Below, one piece after another: positions 20,038-30,881 of a stretch of 64,000 nucleotides of DNA. Source of the DNA: Arachis hypogaea. Taxonomy: Eukaryota > Streptophyta > Magnoliopsida > Fabales > Fabaceae. Location: contig NC_092042.1 of NCBI RefSeq assembly GCF_003086295.3, positions 42,778,137 to 42,842,136 of the forward strand, in the 5' to 3' direction. Every line of letters begins with the position of its first letter. Position 1 is the stretch's first letter. The translations under genes and the position numbers were made by a program. The notes beneath the pieces were generated by a model. It did not search any database and had not been told where the DNA came from. It saw nothing but the letters and a program-made list of their open reading frames with translations.

Positions 20038-20631
20038 TAGTCCCTTCTCAACACCAATGTTAATTTGTTAATTGTTGCATTTGCATGTTTGTTTAATTTT
20101 ATGCATTTAGTCACTACTTGGTTGAAGTAATATTTTCTTTTTTAAGAAATTTTTATAGTATTTCACTAATTTAAATTGAAAATTTTTTGTTAAATTTGTT
20201 TGAAGTTGTATTTGGAACATGGTTTTTGAGCCAAAGAACACACAACCCGTGAGATTTTGAGCTTATTTATATGGTTACATTATTTAACCATGATATTTTA
20301 TTCTTGTGTGTTTTACTTCTCTATGATTGCAATCTGTATTTTGTTCAAGTCTATATGTCCAATATTTAGTGTATTTACATACTTGCATATGATTGAGGCC
20401 ATGATTTGAATTTTTCCTCACTTATCCTAAATTACAATCCCCTCTTGTTTTATAACCACATTACTAGCCTTAAGCAGAAAAACAAAATAAAAATTCCCAA
20501 GTTGAATTCTTGGTTAGCTTAAGATAGATATTGTGTATAATTTAAGTGTGGGGAATTTTATGGGAACATGGGATGATAGAAAAAAAGTAGGGAATTGAAT
20601 TGAATAAGTTATTTGAAAATTTGGGAAGTGG
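20038..20631 (+). other. R1 3' noncoding region, first part
   Basis: This AT-rich region is shared with R3 and R6 (for example ggtttttgagccaaagaacacacaa and taagtgtggggaattttatggg at about 20542). I see no gene. It ends at the junction with the family-E LTR fragment. Confidence 0.6.
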
Positions 20632-21780
20632 TGGACGAAATTGTGATCATCAATGTTGTACTCTTTATTGTTGTATGGAATAATTATAATGGCTCTTTGC
20701 TATGTGTGGACACAACTCCGTTCAACTAACCAGCAAGTGTACTGGGTCGTCCAAGTAATAAACCTTACGTGAGTAAGGGTCGATCCCACAGAGATTGTTG
20801 GAATGAAGCAAGCTATGTTCATCTTGTAAATCTCAGTCAGGCGAATTTAAATAAATTATGGAATTTGGAAAATCAAATAATAGTAAATAAACATAAAATA
20901 AAGATAAAGTTACTCATGTATTTCCATGATGGGAATTTCAGATAGGTGTATGGAGATGCTGTGCTCCTCCTGAATCTCTGCTTTCCTACTGCTTCATCCA
21001 ATCCTTCTTACTATTTTTCATGGCAAGCTGTATGTAGGGCAGCACCGTTGTCAATGGCTACATTCTATCCTCTCAGTGAAAAAGGTCCAAATGCTCTGTC
21101 ACAGCACGGCTAATCATCTGTCGGTTCTCAATCAGGTTGGAGTAGAATCCCTTGATTCTTTTGCGTCTGTCACCAACGCCCAGCCTTCAGGAGTTTGAAG
21201 CTCGTCACAGTCATTCAATTCCAAAATCCTACTCGGAATACCACAGACAAGGTTAGACCTTCCGGATTCCCATGAATGCCGCCATCAATTCTAGCTTATA
21301 CCACGAAGATTCTGATTAAGGAATCCAAGAGATCTGTGCCCGATCTAGGGTAGAATGGAAGTGGTTGTCAATCACGCGCGTTCATAGGTGAGAATGATGA
21401 TGAGTGTCACGGATCATCACATTCATCAAGTTGAAGTGCAACGAATATCTTAGAATAGGAATAATTTGAATTGGATAGAAAATAATAGTAATTGCATTGA
21501 AACTTGAGGTACAGCAGAGCTCCACACCCTTAATCTATGGTGTGTAGAAACTCCACCATTGAAAATACATAAGTGAAAGGTTCAGGCATGGCCGAATGGC
21601 CAGCCCCCCAAAACGTGATCAATAGTCTCCTCAGATGAAGAATAAAATAAAACTGAGACCAAAGATGTCTAATACAATAGTGAATTATCCTATTTATACT
21701 AGACTAGCTACTAGGGTTTACATGAGTAAGTAATTGATGCATAAATCCACTTCCGGGGCCCACTTGGTGTGTGTTTGGGA
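20632..21780 (-). repeat. Truncated family-E (sub-type b) LTR inside R1
   Basis: A 1149-bp piece of an E1-like LTR in minus orientation. Its sense 3' tip (tggacgaaattgtgatcatc) is near intact at 20632. The sense 5' part of about 500 bp is missing after gtgtgtttggga at 21780. No primer site, internal region or target duplication is visible, so it is a truncated solo LTR or a recombination product. Confidence 0.82.
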
Positions 21781-22344
21781 AGAAAACAAGTGGGAAAATT
21801 GGGCAGCTAGGCAAGATTTCTAGATTATATAGAGTATGTATATGTTAAGTGACAACTTAGACTAATCAAGGGTTCAATTATTAGCTCACTTAGCCTTATA
21901 TATATACCCTTACCCTTACCTTAGCCCCATTACAACCTTGAAAAAGACCTTATGATGTTTGTATGTATACATTAAATATTTGTTGATTGGTTGGATGAAG
22001 AACAAGGTTTAGAAAGCATGACTAGGAAAGAGTAGAGTGATCTAGACACTTTAGAGACTAGAATGATATACACTACCAGTGAGGGTTCAGCGCTTAATTC
22101 TATGTTCCCTGCTTTCATGAGCTATCTTCTTCTTGCAAGTTCATTGTATTGTATTTTGTAATTTGAATTAGTGAAATCCGGTTCATATTTGTTCTTAAAA
22201 GATTTATTTACTTTTCACCAAGTAGGTAGAAACATTTTGCATGTAGTTGCATTCACGTAGATAGGTTGCATTTCATACATTCTATCATTCTTCTTCACTC
22301 CTTTATAGTTTCTCTTGAGCTTAGCATGAGGACATGCTAATGTT
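21781..22344 (+). other. R1 3' noncoding region, second part
   Basis: This noncoding region is shared with R3 (45504-46060 reversed) and R6: the cactaccagtgagggttcagcgc block, and then the agcttagcatgaggacatgctaatg hairpin-like stretch just before the polypurine tract. No ORF of note. Confidence 0.6.
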
Positions 22345-22359
22345 TAAGTGTGGGGAGGT
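22345..22359 (+). promoter_or_regulatory. R1 polypurine tract
   Basis: taagtgtggggaggt lies immediately 5' of the 3' LTR (22360). It is the expected plus-strand DNA priming site, and the same tract precedes the LTRs of R3, R5 and R6. Confidence 0.85.
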
Positions 22360-23849
22360 TGAGAAATAACTATTTTATGGTTTATCTTGTGCTTAATTGA
22401 GTGGATTTTATCAACTCTTTACCCACTTATTCATATGATTTGCATGTTTTATATTTTCCTTCCTGATTCTGTGCTATGATTGAAAACATGCTTCTTTGGC
22501 TTTTATTTCCTTTTATTTTAATCCTCTCTTATTACCATTAGATGCCTTGATATGTGTGTTAAGTGATTTCAGGAATTATAGGGCAGGAATGGCTTAGAGG
22601 ATGGAAATGAAGCATGCGAAAGTGGAAGGAATACAAGAAGTTAAAGGAACTGGAAAGCTGTCAACCTGACCCTCTCGCACTAAAACGATCATAACTTGAG
22701 CTACAGAAGTCCAAATGATGCGGTTCCACTTGCATTGGAAAGCTAACGTCTGGGGCTTTGATTTGATATATAATTCGCTATAGTGGCCGTACAGATAGGT
22801 GACACGAACGTGCGCACTATGCGGATGCGTCGCATCTGCAAACTTCAATCCGCGCGGACGCGTAGACGACGCCTCCGCGTCACTTTGCCGCGACCTGTAC
22901 GGACCCGATTTTACAATCAGCGACTTCTGGGCTGTTTCTGACCCAGTTTTTGGCTCAGAGAACACAGATTAGAGGCTATAAAGTGGGGGAATACATCCAT
23001 TCATAATTATGCTTTCACGACTCACAATTTTAGGTTTTAGATGTAGTTTTTAGAGAGAGAGAGGCTCTCTCCTCTCTCTTAGGATTTAGGATTAGGATTT
23101 TTAGAAATTAGAAATTTATCTCATCTTCATATCAGGTTTCATATTCCTTTATTTTGACTTCTCTTCTACTTTGAGATACTTTAATGCTTTTATTTATGTT
23201 TGATTTATGTTGCCCAATTGGCTTATGAATATTTTCCATGTTAGATTTGATTGCTTTGAATGAATGTTATTTGAGGTATTCTAGATATTTATGATTCTTA
23301 TTTATCTTTTTATATTATTGGCTTTAATTGATTAACTGGAAGCTCTTGAGTTATCAACTATCCATGATTGATTGTTATGTCGGCTAATTAATTGAAATTC
23401 CACTAACTCTAGTCTTTCCTTAGGAGTTGGCTAGGACTTGGGATATCTAACCAATTGGTTCACTTGACTTTCCCTTGCTTACGCAAAGGTTAACTAAGTG
23501 GGATTAACTTCCATTCTGATAGGAGTAACTACGATAGGACTTCCGAATTTTCATATCTTGCCAAGAGTTTATTTTATAGTCAATTATTTATTTTATTTGT
23601 CCTTTAATTTACTTGTTCCCCACTTTCAAAACCCCAATTTATAAAACCCATAACTAATAATAAGAACATACCTCCCTGCAATTTCTTGAGAAGACGACCC
23701 GAGTTTGAATACTCGGTTATCAATTTTAAAAGGGTTTGTTACTTGTGACAACCAAAACGTTTGTAAGAAAGGTTGATTGCTTCGTTTAGTAACTATACTT
23801 ACAACGAGAGTTTACTATAACTTCTAAACCATCAATCTTCAGTTCTTCA
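22360..23849 (+). repeat. R1 3' LTR, full length
   Basis: A 1490-bp LTR ending ...cagttcttca. Its first arm is mutated (tgagaaata instead of tgataaacc), which breaks the terminal hairpin. It retains the CpG-rich palindromes (22800-22890), the TATA box at 22977 and a GA-rich stretch (23050-23085), all missing from the 5' LTR. Confidence 0.9.
22977..22983 (+). promoter_or_regulatory. TATA box in R1 3' LTR
   Basis: tataaag stands in the context aggctataaagtggggg. The same element occurs in minus sense in R3 (44887-44894 and 50818-50825) and R6 (61772-61779). It is the likely RNA polymerase II promoter of family R. Confidence 0.7.
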
Positions 23850-24510
23850 GGCATTCAGAGCATCAATTTCAAGAACTCCCCTCTTCTGAGGCATCCCATT
23901 ACTCACAGGATTCCTCTCAGAGGTGTACATGAATTGGTAATTTGCCACCATGTCAATGAGTTCTTGAGCTTTTGCAGGCGTTTTCTTTAGGTGAATGGAT
24001 CCACCTGCAGAGTGGTCCAATGACATCTTAGACAATTCAGACAGACCATCATAGAATATATCCAGGATGGTCCATTCTGAAAACATGTCAGAAGGACACT
24101 TTTTGGTCAGTTAGTTGTATCTCTCCCAAGCTTCATAGAATGATTCACCTTCTTTCTGTCTGAAGGTTTGAACATCCACTCTAATCTTACTCAGCTTTTG
24201 AGGAGGAAAGAACTTGGCCAAGAAGGCCGTGACCAGCTTATTCCAAGAGTTCAGGCTATCTTTAGGTTGAGAGTCCAACCATACTCTAGCTCTATCTCTT
24301 ACAGCGAAAGGGAAAAGCATAAGCCTGTAGACCTCGGGATCAACCCCATTGGTCTTAACGATATCACAGATCTGCAAGAATTCAATTAAGAACTGAAAAA
24401 GATCTTTTGATGGAAGTCCATGAAACTTGCAATTCTGTTGCATCAGAGAAACTAATTAAGGCTTTAGCTCAAAGTTGTTTGCTCCAATGGTAGGGATTGA
24501 GATGCATCAT
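23850..24510 (-). pseudogene. gag: E2 gag, middle part
   Basis: This minus-strand capsid-coding segment of E2 runs from MQQNCKFHGLPSKDLFQFL through NGVDPEVYRLMLFPFA, KFFPPQKLSKIRVDVQTF and GESFYEAWERYN. It then passes a TAA stop at 24108-24110 and continues in the same frame with FSEWTILDIFYDGLSELSK to LEIDALNA, where R1 begins. The N-terminal end is lost at the junction with the plus-strand LTR at 24511. It is collinear with the E4 gag. The single stop in an otherwise open stretch marks it as decayed. Confidence 0.86.
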
Positions 24511-26109
24511 TGATGAGCGGATAATTTATACGCTTTTTGGCATTGTTTTTAGTATGTTTTTAGTATGATCTAGTTAGTTTTTAGTATATTTTTATTAGTT
24601 TTTAGTTAAAAATCACTTTTCTGGACTTTACTATGAGTTTGTGTGTTTTTCTGTGATTTCAGGTATTTTCTGGCTGAAATTGAGGGACCTGAGCAAAATT
24701 CTGATTCAGAGACTAAAAAGGACTGCAGATGCTGTTGGATTCTGACCTCCCTGCACTCGAAGTGAATTTTCTGGAGCTACAGAAGCCCAATTGGCGCGCT
24801 CTCAACGGCGTTGAAAAGTAGAAATCCTGGGCTTTCCAGAAATATATCATAGTCCATACTTTGCCCAAGATTTGATGGCCCAAACCGGCGTTCAAAGTCA
24901 CCATCAGAATTCCCAGCGTTAAACGCCGGAACTGGCACAAGGATGGGAGTTAAACGCCCAAACTGGCACCAAAGCTGGCGTTTAACTCCAAGAAGAGTCT
25001 CTACATGAAAATGCTTCAATTCTCAGCCCAAGCACACACCAAGTGTGCCCGGAAGTAGATTTTTATGTCATTTACTCATCTCTGTACACCCTAGGCCACT
25101 AGTTCTCTATATATAGGACCTTTTACTATTGTATTTTCATCTTCTGATCTTTGGAATCTTTTGATCATCCTAGATCTCTAGATCATTGGGAGGCTGGCCT
25201 CACGGCCATGCCTAGACCTTGTTCTTATGTATTTTCAACGGTGGAGTTTCTACACACCATAGATTAAGGTGTGGAGCTCTGTTGTACCTCGAGTATTAAT
25301 GCAATTACTATTGTTCTTCTATTCAATTCTGCTTGTTCTTGTTCCAAGATATCACTTGTTTTTCAACTTGATGAATGTGATGATCCGTGACACTCATCAT
25401 CATTCTCACCTATGAACGTGTGCCTGACAACCACCTCCGTTCTACCTTAGATTGGGTGGATATCTCTTGGATTCTTTAACCGGAATCTTCGTGGTATTCA
25501 AGAGAATCCGGAAGGTCTAAACCTTGTCTGTGGTATTCTGAGTAGGATTCAATGATTGAATGACTGTGACGAGCTTCAAACTCCTGAGGGTGGGGCGTTA
25601 GTGACAGACGTAAAAGAATCACTGGATTCTATTCCGGCCTGATTGAGAACCGACAGATGGATAGCCGTGCCATGACAGGGTGCGTTGAACATTTCCACTG
25701 AGAGGATGGGAGGTAGCCACTGACAACGGTGAAACCCTTGCATACAGCTTGCCATGGAAAGGAGTAAGAAGGATTGGATGAAGACAGTAGGAAAGCAGAG
25801 AGACGGAAGGGATCAAGCATCTTCATACGCTTATCTGAAATTCCTACCAATGAATTACATAAGTATCTCTATCTTTATCTTTATGCTTTATTCATCATTC
25901 ATAACCATTTGAGTTTGCCTGACTAAGATTTACAAGGTGACCATAGCTTGCTTCATACCAACAATCTCTGTGGGATCGACCCTTACTCGCGTAAGGTTTA
26001 TTACTTGGACGACCCAGTACACTTGCTGGTTAGTTGTGCGAAGTTGTGATAAAACGTTGAGATTTCAATTGAGCGTACCATGTTGATGGCGCCATTGATG
26101 ATCAGAATT
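24511..26109 (+). repeat. Family-E LTR in plus orientation, 3' tip missing
   Basis: This LTR of about 1.6 kb starts TGATGAGCGGATAATTTATACG and is nearly identical to the reverse complement of 27928-29519 (2 differences in the first ~170 bases by eye). A TATA-like tatatatagg lies at 25108-25117. A four-unit palindrome array lies at 24886-24990. Its end (gatgatcagaatt) runs straight into E3 gag through a shared aatt, losing about 10 terminal bases. Both flanks hold diverged copies of the same gag segment (24449-24505 and 26106-26155), not a 5-bp duplication, so this is a rearrangement junction rather than a simple solo LTR. Confidence 0.82.
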
Positions 26110-26383
26110 GAGGCTTAAGCTCAAAGTTGTTTGCTCCAATGGTAGGGATAGAGATGCTTCTCCCATAGAAGTCGGTAGTAGGTGCAGTAAAGTCACCCAG
26201 CACCTTCCTTGCATTGTTGGCATTGTTGTTGTTTTCGGCTGCCAAATGTTCTTCTTCTTTGAAGATTTCTGTTAGGTCCTCTACAGAGAATTGTGCCTTA
26301 GCTTCTCTTAGCTTTCGCTTCAAGGTCCTTTCAGGTTCAGGATCAGCCTTAACAAGAATGCTTTTGTCTTTGCTCCTGCTCAT
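26106..26383 (-). pseudogene. gag: E3 gag, N-terminal fragment
   Basis: This starts MSRSKDKSILVKADPEPERT at 26383 and runs through the basic helix LKRKLREAKAQF, the Asn-rich linker NNNNANNARKVLGDFTAPTTDF and YGRSISIPTIGANNFELKPQ. It then ends at the junction with the plus-strand LTR. About 90 codons remain of a gag normally about 450 or more. It is the N-terminus of the family-E capsid precursor and is almost the same as E4. Everything downstream (capsid core, protease, polymerase) is gone. Confidence 0.85.
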
Positions 26384-27900
26384 ATGAAAGAGAAGAAAAC
26401 AAGGAAATATGAAATCCTCTATGTCACAGTATAGAGATTCCTTGTGGTGTCAGAGGAAAAGAAAAATAGAAGGCAGAAGTAGAAAATTCGAACTTATCAA
26501 GAAAGATGGAGTTCGAATTGTGCATTAAAGAATAGTGTTAGTCCATAAATAGAAGGATGTGAGAAGAGGGGAAGAAATTTTCGAAACTTAAGTAAAATAT
26601 TTTGAAAACATTTTGAAAAACTTTAATTGATTTTCGAAAACCATGATTGAGAAAGAAGTGAAGTGATTTTTGAAAAAGATTTTGAAATTAGAAATTAAAA
26701 AGATATGATTGAAAACTATTTTGAAAAAGATGTGATTAAAAAGATATGATTGGTTAAAAAAATGTGATTGAGAAGATATGATTTGAAAAACATTTTAAAA
26801 AGATTTGATTTTAAAAATTAGTAACTTGGCTAACAAGAAAAGATATGATTCAAACATTAAACCTTTCTCAACAGAAAAGGCAACATACTTGATATGTTGA
26901 ATCAAATCATTAATTGATAGCAAGTATTTTTGAAAATAGAAAGAAATTGATTTTGAAAAAGATTTGATTGAAAAGATATGATTTGAAAAAGATTTGATTT
27001 TGAAAAATTTTGAAAACCTGAAAAAAAATCTGAATTAAAAACAGAATCTTCCCTGTTGTGCCATCCTGGCGTTAAACACCCAGAATGGTGCACATTCTGG
27101 CGTTTAACGCCCAAACTACTACCCTTTTGGGCGTTAAACACCCAGCCAGGCACCCTGGCTGGCGTTTAAACGCCAGTCTGTCTTCTTCACTGGGCATTTT
27201 AAACGCCCAGTTTTTTTCTGTGTAGTTCCTTTGCTGTATGTTCTGAATCTTCAATTCTCTGTATTATTGACTTGAAAAGAAACAAATTAAAAATATTTTT
27301 GGATTTTTAATAATGAGGAATAATCAAAATGCAACTAAAATCAAATAACAATGCATGCAAGACACCAAACTTAGCAGTTTGTATACTACTGACACTGACA
27401 AAGTGAGAATGCATATGAGACACACAAAATACTCAAGTCAAGAGAATTCAAAGATCAGAGCAATGAAATCATCAAGAATTACTTGAAGATCCTTAAGACA
27501 CATGAATGAATGCAAGAAGAACAGAAACATGCAATTGACACCAAACTTAAAATGAAACACTAGACTCAAACAAGAAATATTTTTGGATTTTATGATTTTG
27601 TAAATTTTTTTGTGCTTTTTCGAAAATTAAGTGGAAAAGAAAATAAAGGTATCAAAATTCTTAATGAGAATTCCAGGAATCATGCAATGTTAGTCTAAAG
27701 CTTCAGTCTAAAGAAATTAGACATGGCTAGCCAAGCTTCAGCAGGACATTGCATTCAAGAGCTAAATTGATGAAAATCAATCAGCCTTGGTGATGATAAG
27801 AACATCACCTTGAAACACTAGAATTCATTCTTAAGAACTCTGAAGAAAAATACCTAATCTAAGCAACAAGATGAACCGTCAGTTGTCCATACTCGAACAA
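26384..27900 (-). other. E3 leader (5' UTR)
   Basis: This leader of about 1.5 kb lies between primer site and gag. The gag-proximal kilobase is built of gaaaaagatatgatt-like A/T repeats. The palindrome array lies at 27067-27209. The tract aagtttggtgtc (minus sense) occurs at 27361-27374 and 27537-27550. No coding sequence seen. Confidence 0.75.
27067..27209. repeat. E3 leader palindrome array, 31-nt period (5 units)
   Basis: Five units of the TGGCGTTTAACGCCCA type start at 27067, 27098, 27128, 27160 and 27191 (steps 31, 30, 32, 31). Spacers 1 and 3 are themselves inverted repeats (GAATG...CATTC and GCCAGG...CCTGGC), so units 1+2 and units 3+4 each form one long hairpin of about 47 nt. Confidence 0.88.
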
Positions 27901-27918
27901 TCCCCGGCAACGGCGCCA
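27901..27918 (-). promoter_or_regulatory. E3 primer-binding site (tRNA-Asp)
   Basis: tccccggcaacggcgcca on the plus strand is identical to the last 18 nt, including CCA, of plant tRNA-Asp as I know it. It is separated from the LTR (27928) by 9 nt, aaaacttgg. Confidence 0.92.
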
Positions 27919-27927
27919 AAAACTTGG

Positions 27928-29519
27928 TGCACGAAATTGTGATCTCAACTTTTTATCACAACTTCGCACAACTAACCAGCAAGTGTACTGGGTCGTCCAA
28001 GTAATAAACCTTACGCGAGTAAGGGTCGATCCCACAGAGATTGTTGGTATGAAGCAAGCTATGGTCACCTTGTAAATCTTAGTCAGGCAAACTCAAATGG
28101 GTATGGGTGATATACGAATAAAACATAAAGATAAAGATAGAGATACTTATGTAATTCATTGGTGGGAATTTCAGATAAGCGTATGAAGATGCTGGGTCCC
28201 TTCCGTCTCTCTGCTTTCCTACTGTCTTCATCCAATCCTTCTTACTCCTTTCCATGGCAAGCTGTATGCAAGGGTTTCACCGTTGTCAGTGGCTACCTCC
28301 CATCCTCTCAGTGGAAATGTTCAACGCACCCTGTCACGGCACGGCTATCCATCTGTCGGTTCTCAATCAGGCTGGAATAGAATCCAGTGATTCTTTTGTG
28401 TCTGTCACTAACGCCCCGCCCTCAGGAGTTTGAAGCTCGTCACAGTCATTCAATCATTGAATCCTACTCAGAATACCACAGACAAGGTTTAGACCTTTCA
28501 GATTCTCTTGAATGCCGTCATCAGTTCTAGCTTATACCACGAAGATTCTGGTTAAAGAATCCAAGAGATATCCACCCAATCTAAGGTAGAACGGAGGTGG
28601 TTGTCAGGCACACGTTCATAGGTGAGAATGATGATGAGTGTCACGGATCATCACATTCATCAAGTTGAAGAACATGTGATATCTTGGAACAAGAACAAGC
28701 GGAATTGAATAGAAGAACAATAGTAATTGCATTAATACTCGAGGTACAGCAGAGCTCCACACCTTAATCTATGGTGTGTAGAAACTCCACCGTTGAAAAT
28801 ACATAAGAACAAGGTCTAGGCATGGCCGTGAGGCCAGCCTCCCAATGATCTAGAGATCTAGGATGATCAAAAGATTCCAAAGATCAAAGATGAAAATACA
28901 ATAGTAAAAGGTCCTACATATAGAGAACTAGTAGCCTAGGGTGTACAGAGATGAGTAAATGACATAAAAATCCACTACCGGGCCCATTTGGTGTGTGCAT
29001 GGGCTGAGCATTGAAGCATTTTCGTGTAGAGACTCTTCTTGGAGTTAAACGCCAGCTTTGGTGCCAGTTTGGGCGTTTAACTCCCATCCTTGTGCCAGTT
29101 CCGGCGTTTAACGCTGGGAATTCTGATGGTGACTTTGAACGCCGGTTTGGGCCATCAAATCTTGGGCAAAGTATGAACTATCATATATTGCTGGAAAGCC
29201 CAGGATGTCTACTTTCCAACGCCGTTGAGAGCGCGCCAATTGGGCTTCTGTAGCTCCAGAAAATCCACTTCGAGTGCAGGGAGGTCAGAATCCAACAGCA
29301 TCTGCAGTCCTTTTTAGTCTCTGAATCAGATTTTTGCTCAGGTCCCTCAATTTCAGCCAGAAAATACCTGAAATCACAGAAAGACACACAAACTCATAGT
29401 AAAGTCCAGAAAAGTGATTTTTAACTAAAAACTAATAAAAATATACTAAAAACTAACTAGATCATACTAAAAACATACTAAAAACAATGCCAAAAAGCGT
29501 ACAAATTATCCGCTCATCA
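27928..29519 (-). repeat. Family-E LTR shared by E3 (5' LTR) and E4 (3' LTR)
   Basis: A 1592-bp LTR bounded by TG...CA (sense start at 29519). On its left are the E3 primer site and leader. On its right, at 29520, is the 3' end tract of E4. One LTR therefore serves two internal regions, as expected after unequal recombination between LTRs. A palindrome array occurs at about 29040-29145. The TATA region (28914-28930) is slightly mutated. Confidence 0.88.
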
Positions 29520-30881
29520 CGACACCAAACTTAAATTGTTGCTTGTCCTCAAGCAACTGAAAATCAAACAAGATAAAAAGAAGAGAATATGCAATAAATT
29601 CCAAAAACATCTATGAAGATCAGTACTAATTAGATCAGAGACCATGGTTGCTAAGTCAGAGGTGTTCTGTTTAGAACTCTCTGTCTGTTGCTGAGAAGAT
29701 GATGAAAAAGGCTTGCTATTGCTAAACCTGTTTCTTCCACCAGTATTGTTGTTGAAACCTTGTTGAGGTCTCTGTTGATCCTTCCATGAGAAATTTGGAT
29801 GATTTCTCCATGAAGGATTGTAGGTGTTTCCATAGGATTTTCCCATGTAATTCACCTCTTCCATTGAAGGGTTCTCAGGATCATAAGCTTCTTCTTCAGA
29901 TGAAGCTTCCTTAGTACTGCTTGGTGCATTTTGCATTCCAGACAGACTTTGAGAAATCATATTGACTTGCTGAGTCAATATTTTGTTCTGAGCCAATATG
30001 GCATTCAGAGTATCAATCTCAAGAACTCCTTTCTTCTGATTTGTCCCACTATTCACAGGATTTCTTTCAGAAGTGTACATGAATTGGTTATTTGCAACCA
30101 TTTCAATCAGTTCTTGAGCTTCTGTAGGCGTCTTCTTCAGATGAAGAGATCCTCCAGCAGAGCTATCCAAAGACATCTTGGACAGTTCAGACAGACCATC
30201 ATAGAAAATACCTATGATGCTCCATTCAGAAAGCATATCAGAGGGACACTTTCTGATTAATTGTTTGTATCTTTCCCAAGCTTCATAGAGGGATTCTCCT
30301 TCCTTCTGTCTGAAGGTTTGGACTTCCACTCTAAGCTTACTCAATTTTTGAGGTGGAAAGAACTTTGCCAAGAAGGCATTGACTAGCTTTTCCCAAGAGT
30401 TCAGGCTTTCTTTAGGTTGTAAGTCCAACCATGTCCTAGCTCTGTCTCTTACAGCAAAAGGGAATAGCATAAGTCTGTAGACCTCAGGGTCAACCCCATT
30501 AGTCTTGACAGTGTCACAGATTTGCAAGAATTCAGCTAAAAACTGATGAGGATCTTCCAATGGAAGTCCATGGAACTTGCAATTCTGTTGTATTAGAGAA
30601 ACTAATTGAGGCTTAAGCTCAAAGTTGTTTGCTCCAATGGCAGGGATAGAGATGCTTCTCCCATAGAAGTCGGGAGTAGGTGCAGTAAAGTCACCCAGCA
30701 CCTTCCTTGCATTGTTGGCATTGTTGTTGTTTTCGGTTGCCATGTGTTCTTCTTCTTTGAAGATTTCTGTTAGGTCCTCTACACAGAATTGTGCCTTAGC
30801 TTCTCTTAGCTTTCGCTTCAAGGTCCTTTCAGGTTCTGGATCAGCCTCAACAAGAATGCTTTTGTCTTTGCTCCTGCTCAT
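29517..30881 (-). CDS. gag: E4 gag, C-terminally truncated and fused to noncoding sequence
   Basis: This is the longest intact family-E gag in the window: 454 codons from MSRSKDKSILVEADPEPERT. Residues about 1-60 are basic, then a NNNNANNAR linker. The capsid core, about 85-290, contains EVYRLMLFPFAVRDRARTWL, FFPPQKLSKLRVEVQTF, GESLYEAWERYKQLIRKCPS and IIGIFYDGLSELSKMSL. A helix follows (ILAQNKILTQQVNMISQSL), then a Gln/Asn/Ser-rich tail to about 415. The last ~38 residues are read from 3' noncoding DNA because of the internal deletion and are not gag. No CCHC knuckle is present in the retained part. If transcribed it could supply capsid, but the missing 5' LTR makes that unlikely. Confidence 0.85.
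   Translation of the reverse strand: MSRSKDKSILVEADPEPERTLKRKLREAKAQFCVEDLTEIFKEEEHMATENNNNANNARKVLGDFTAPTPDFYGRSISIPAIGANNFELKPQLVSLIQQNCKFHGLPLEDPHQFLAEFLQICDTVKTNGVDPEVYRLMLFPFAVRDRARTWLDLQPKESLNSWEKLVNAFLAKFFPPQKLSKLRVEVQTFRQKEGESLYEAWERYKQLIRKCPSDMLSEWSIIGIFYDGLSELSKMSLDSSAGGSLHLKKTPTEAQELIEMVANNQFMYTSERNPVNSGTNQKKGVLEIDTLNAILAQNKILTQQVNMISQSLSGMQNAPSSTKEASSEEEAYDPENPSMEEVNYMGKSYGNTYNPSWRNHPNFSWKDQQRPQQGFNNNTGGRNRFSNSKPFSSSSQQQTESSKQNTSDLATMVSDLISTDLHRCFWNLLHILFFLSCLIFSCLRTSNNLSLVS
29520..29635 (-). other. E4 3' end tract and deletion junction
   Basis: The minus-sense sequence gttgcttgaggacaagcaac is a near-perfect inverted repeat. It is followed by aatttaagtttggtgtcg and the LTR. The same arrangement precedes the E6 3' LTR (54588-54625). 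It is the polypurine-tract equivalent of this family. The junction with gag lies at about 29630. Confidence 0.65.

Larger units (their letters stand above)
15647..23849 (+). mobile_element. R1: complete non-autonomous family-R LTR element
   Basis: This is an 8203-bp plus-strand element with a 1128-bp 5' LTR, a degenerate primer site, ORF-X, hairpin, palindrome block, remnant downstream ORF, polypurine tract and a 1490-bp 3' LTR. Target duplication: tgcat (15642-15646) on the left, ggcat (23850-23854) on the right. The uninterrupted gag of relatives reads ...atggcattcag, so this is one mutation in a 5-bp duplication. It split E2 gag. It also carries a truncated family-E LTR (20632-21780). It has no gag-pol and must have been mobilised in trans. 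Confidence 0.9.

Noticed and set aside
25619..25850. ORFs MVGISDKRMKMLDPFRLSAF / MIPSVSLLSYCLHP repeated in LTRs (also 28159-28380)
   Set aside because: Short frames in both orientations inside LTRs, kept only because the LTR copies are nearly identical; no codon-level conservation against more diverged LTRs (34500-34700, 53150-53400).
27067..27209. CRISPR array (regular spacing, palindromic repeats)
   Set aside because: Repeats and spacers recur in several retrotransposon copies, spacers are not unique, DNA is clearly plant nuclear and no cas genes exist. It is kept as a palindrome array instead.
27901..27918. tRNA-Asp gene fragment
   Set aside because: Only the 3'-terminal 18 nt plus CCA are present, 9 nt from an LTR end; CCA is not encoded in plant nuclear tRNA genes. 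It is a primer-binding site.
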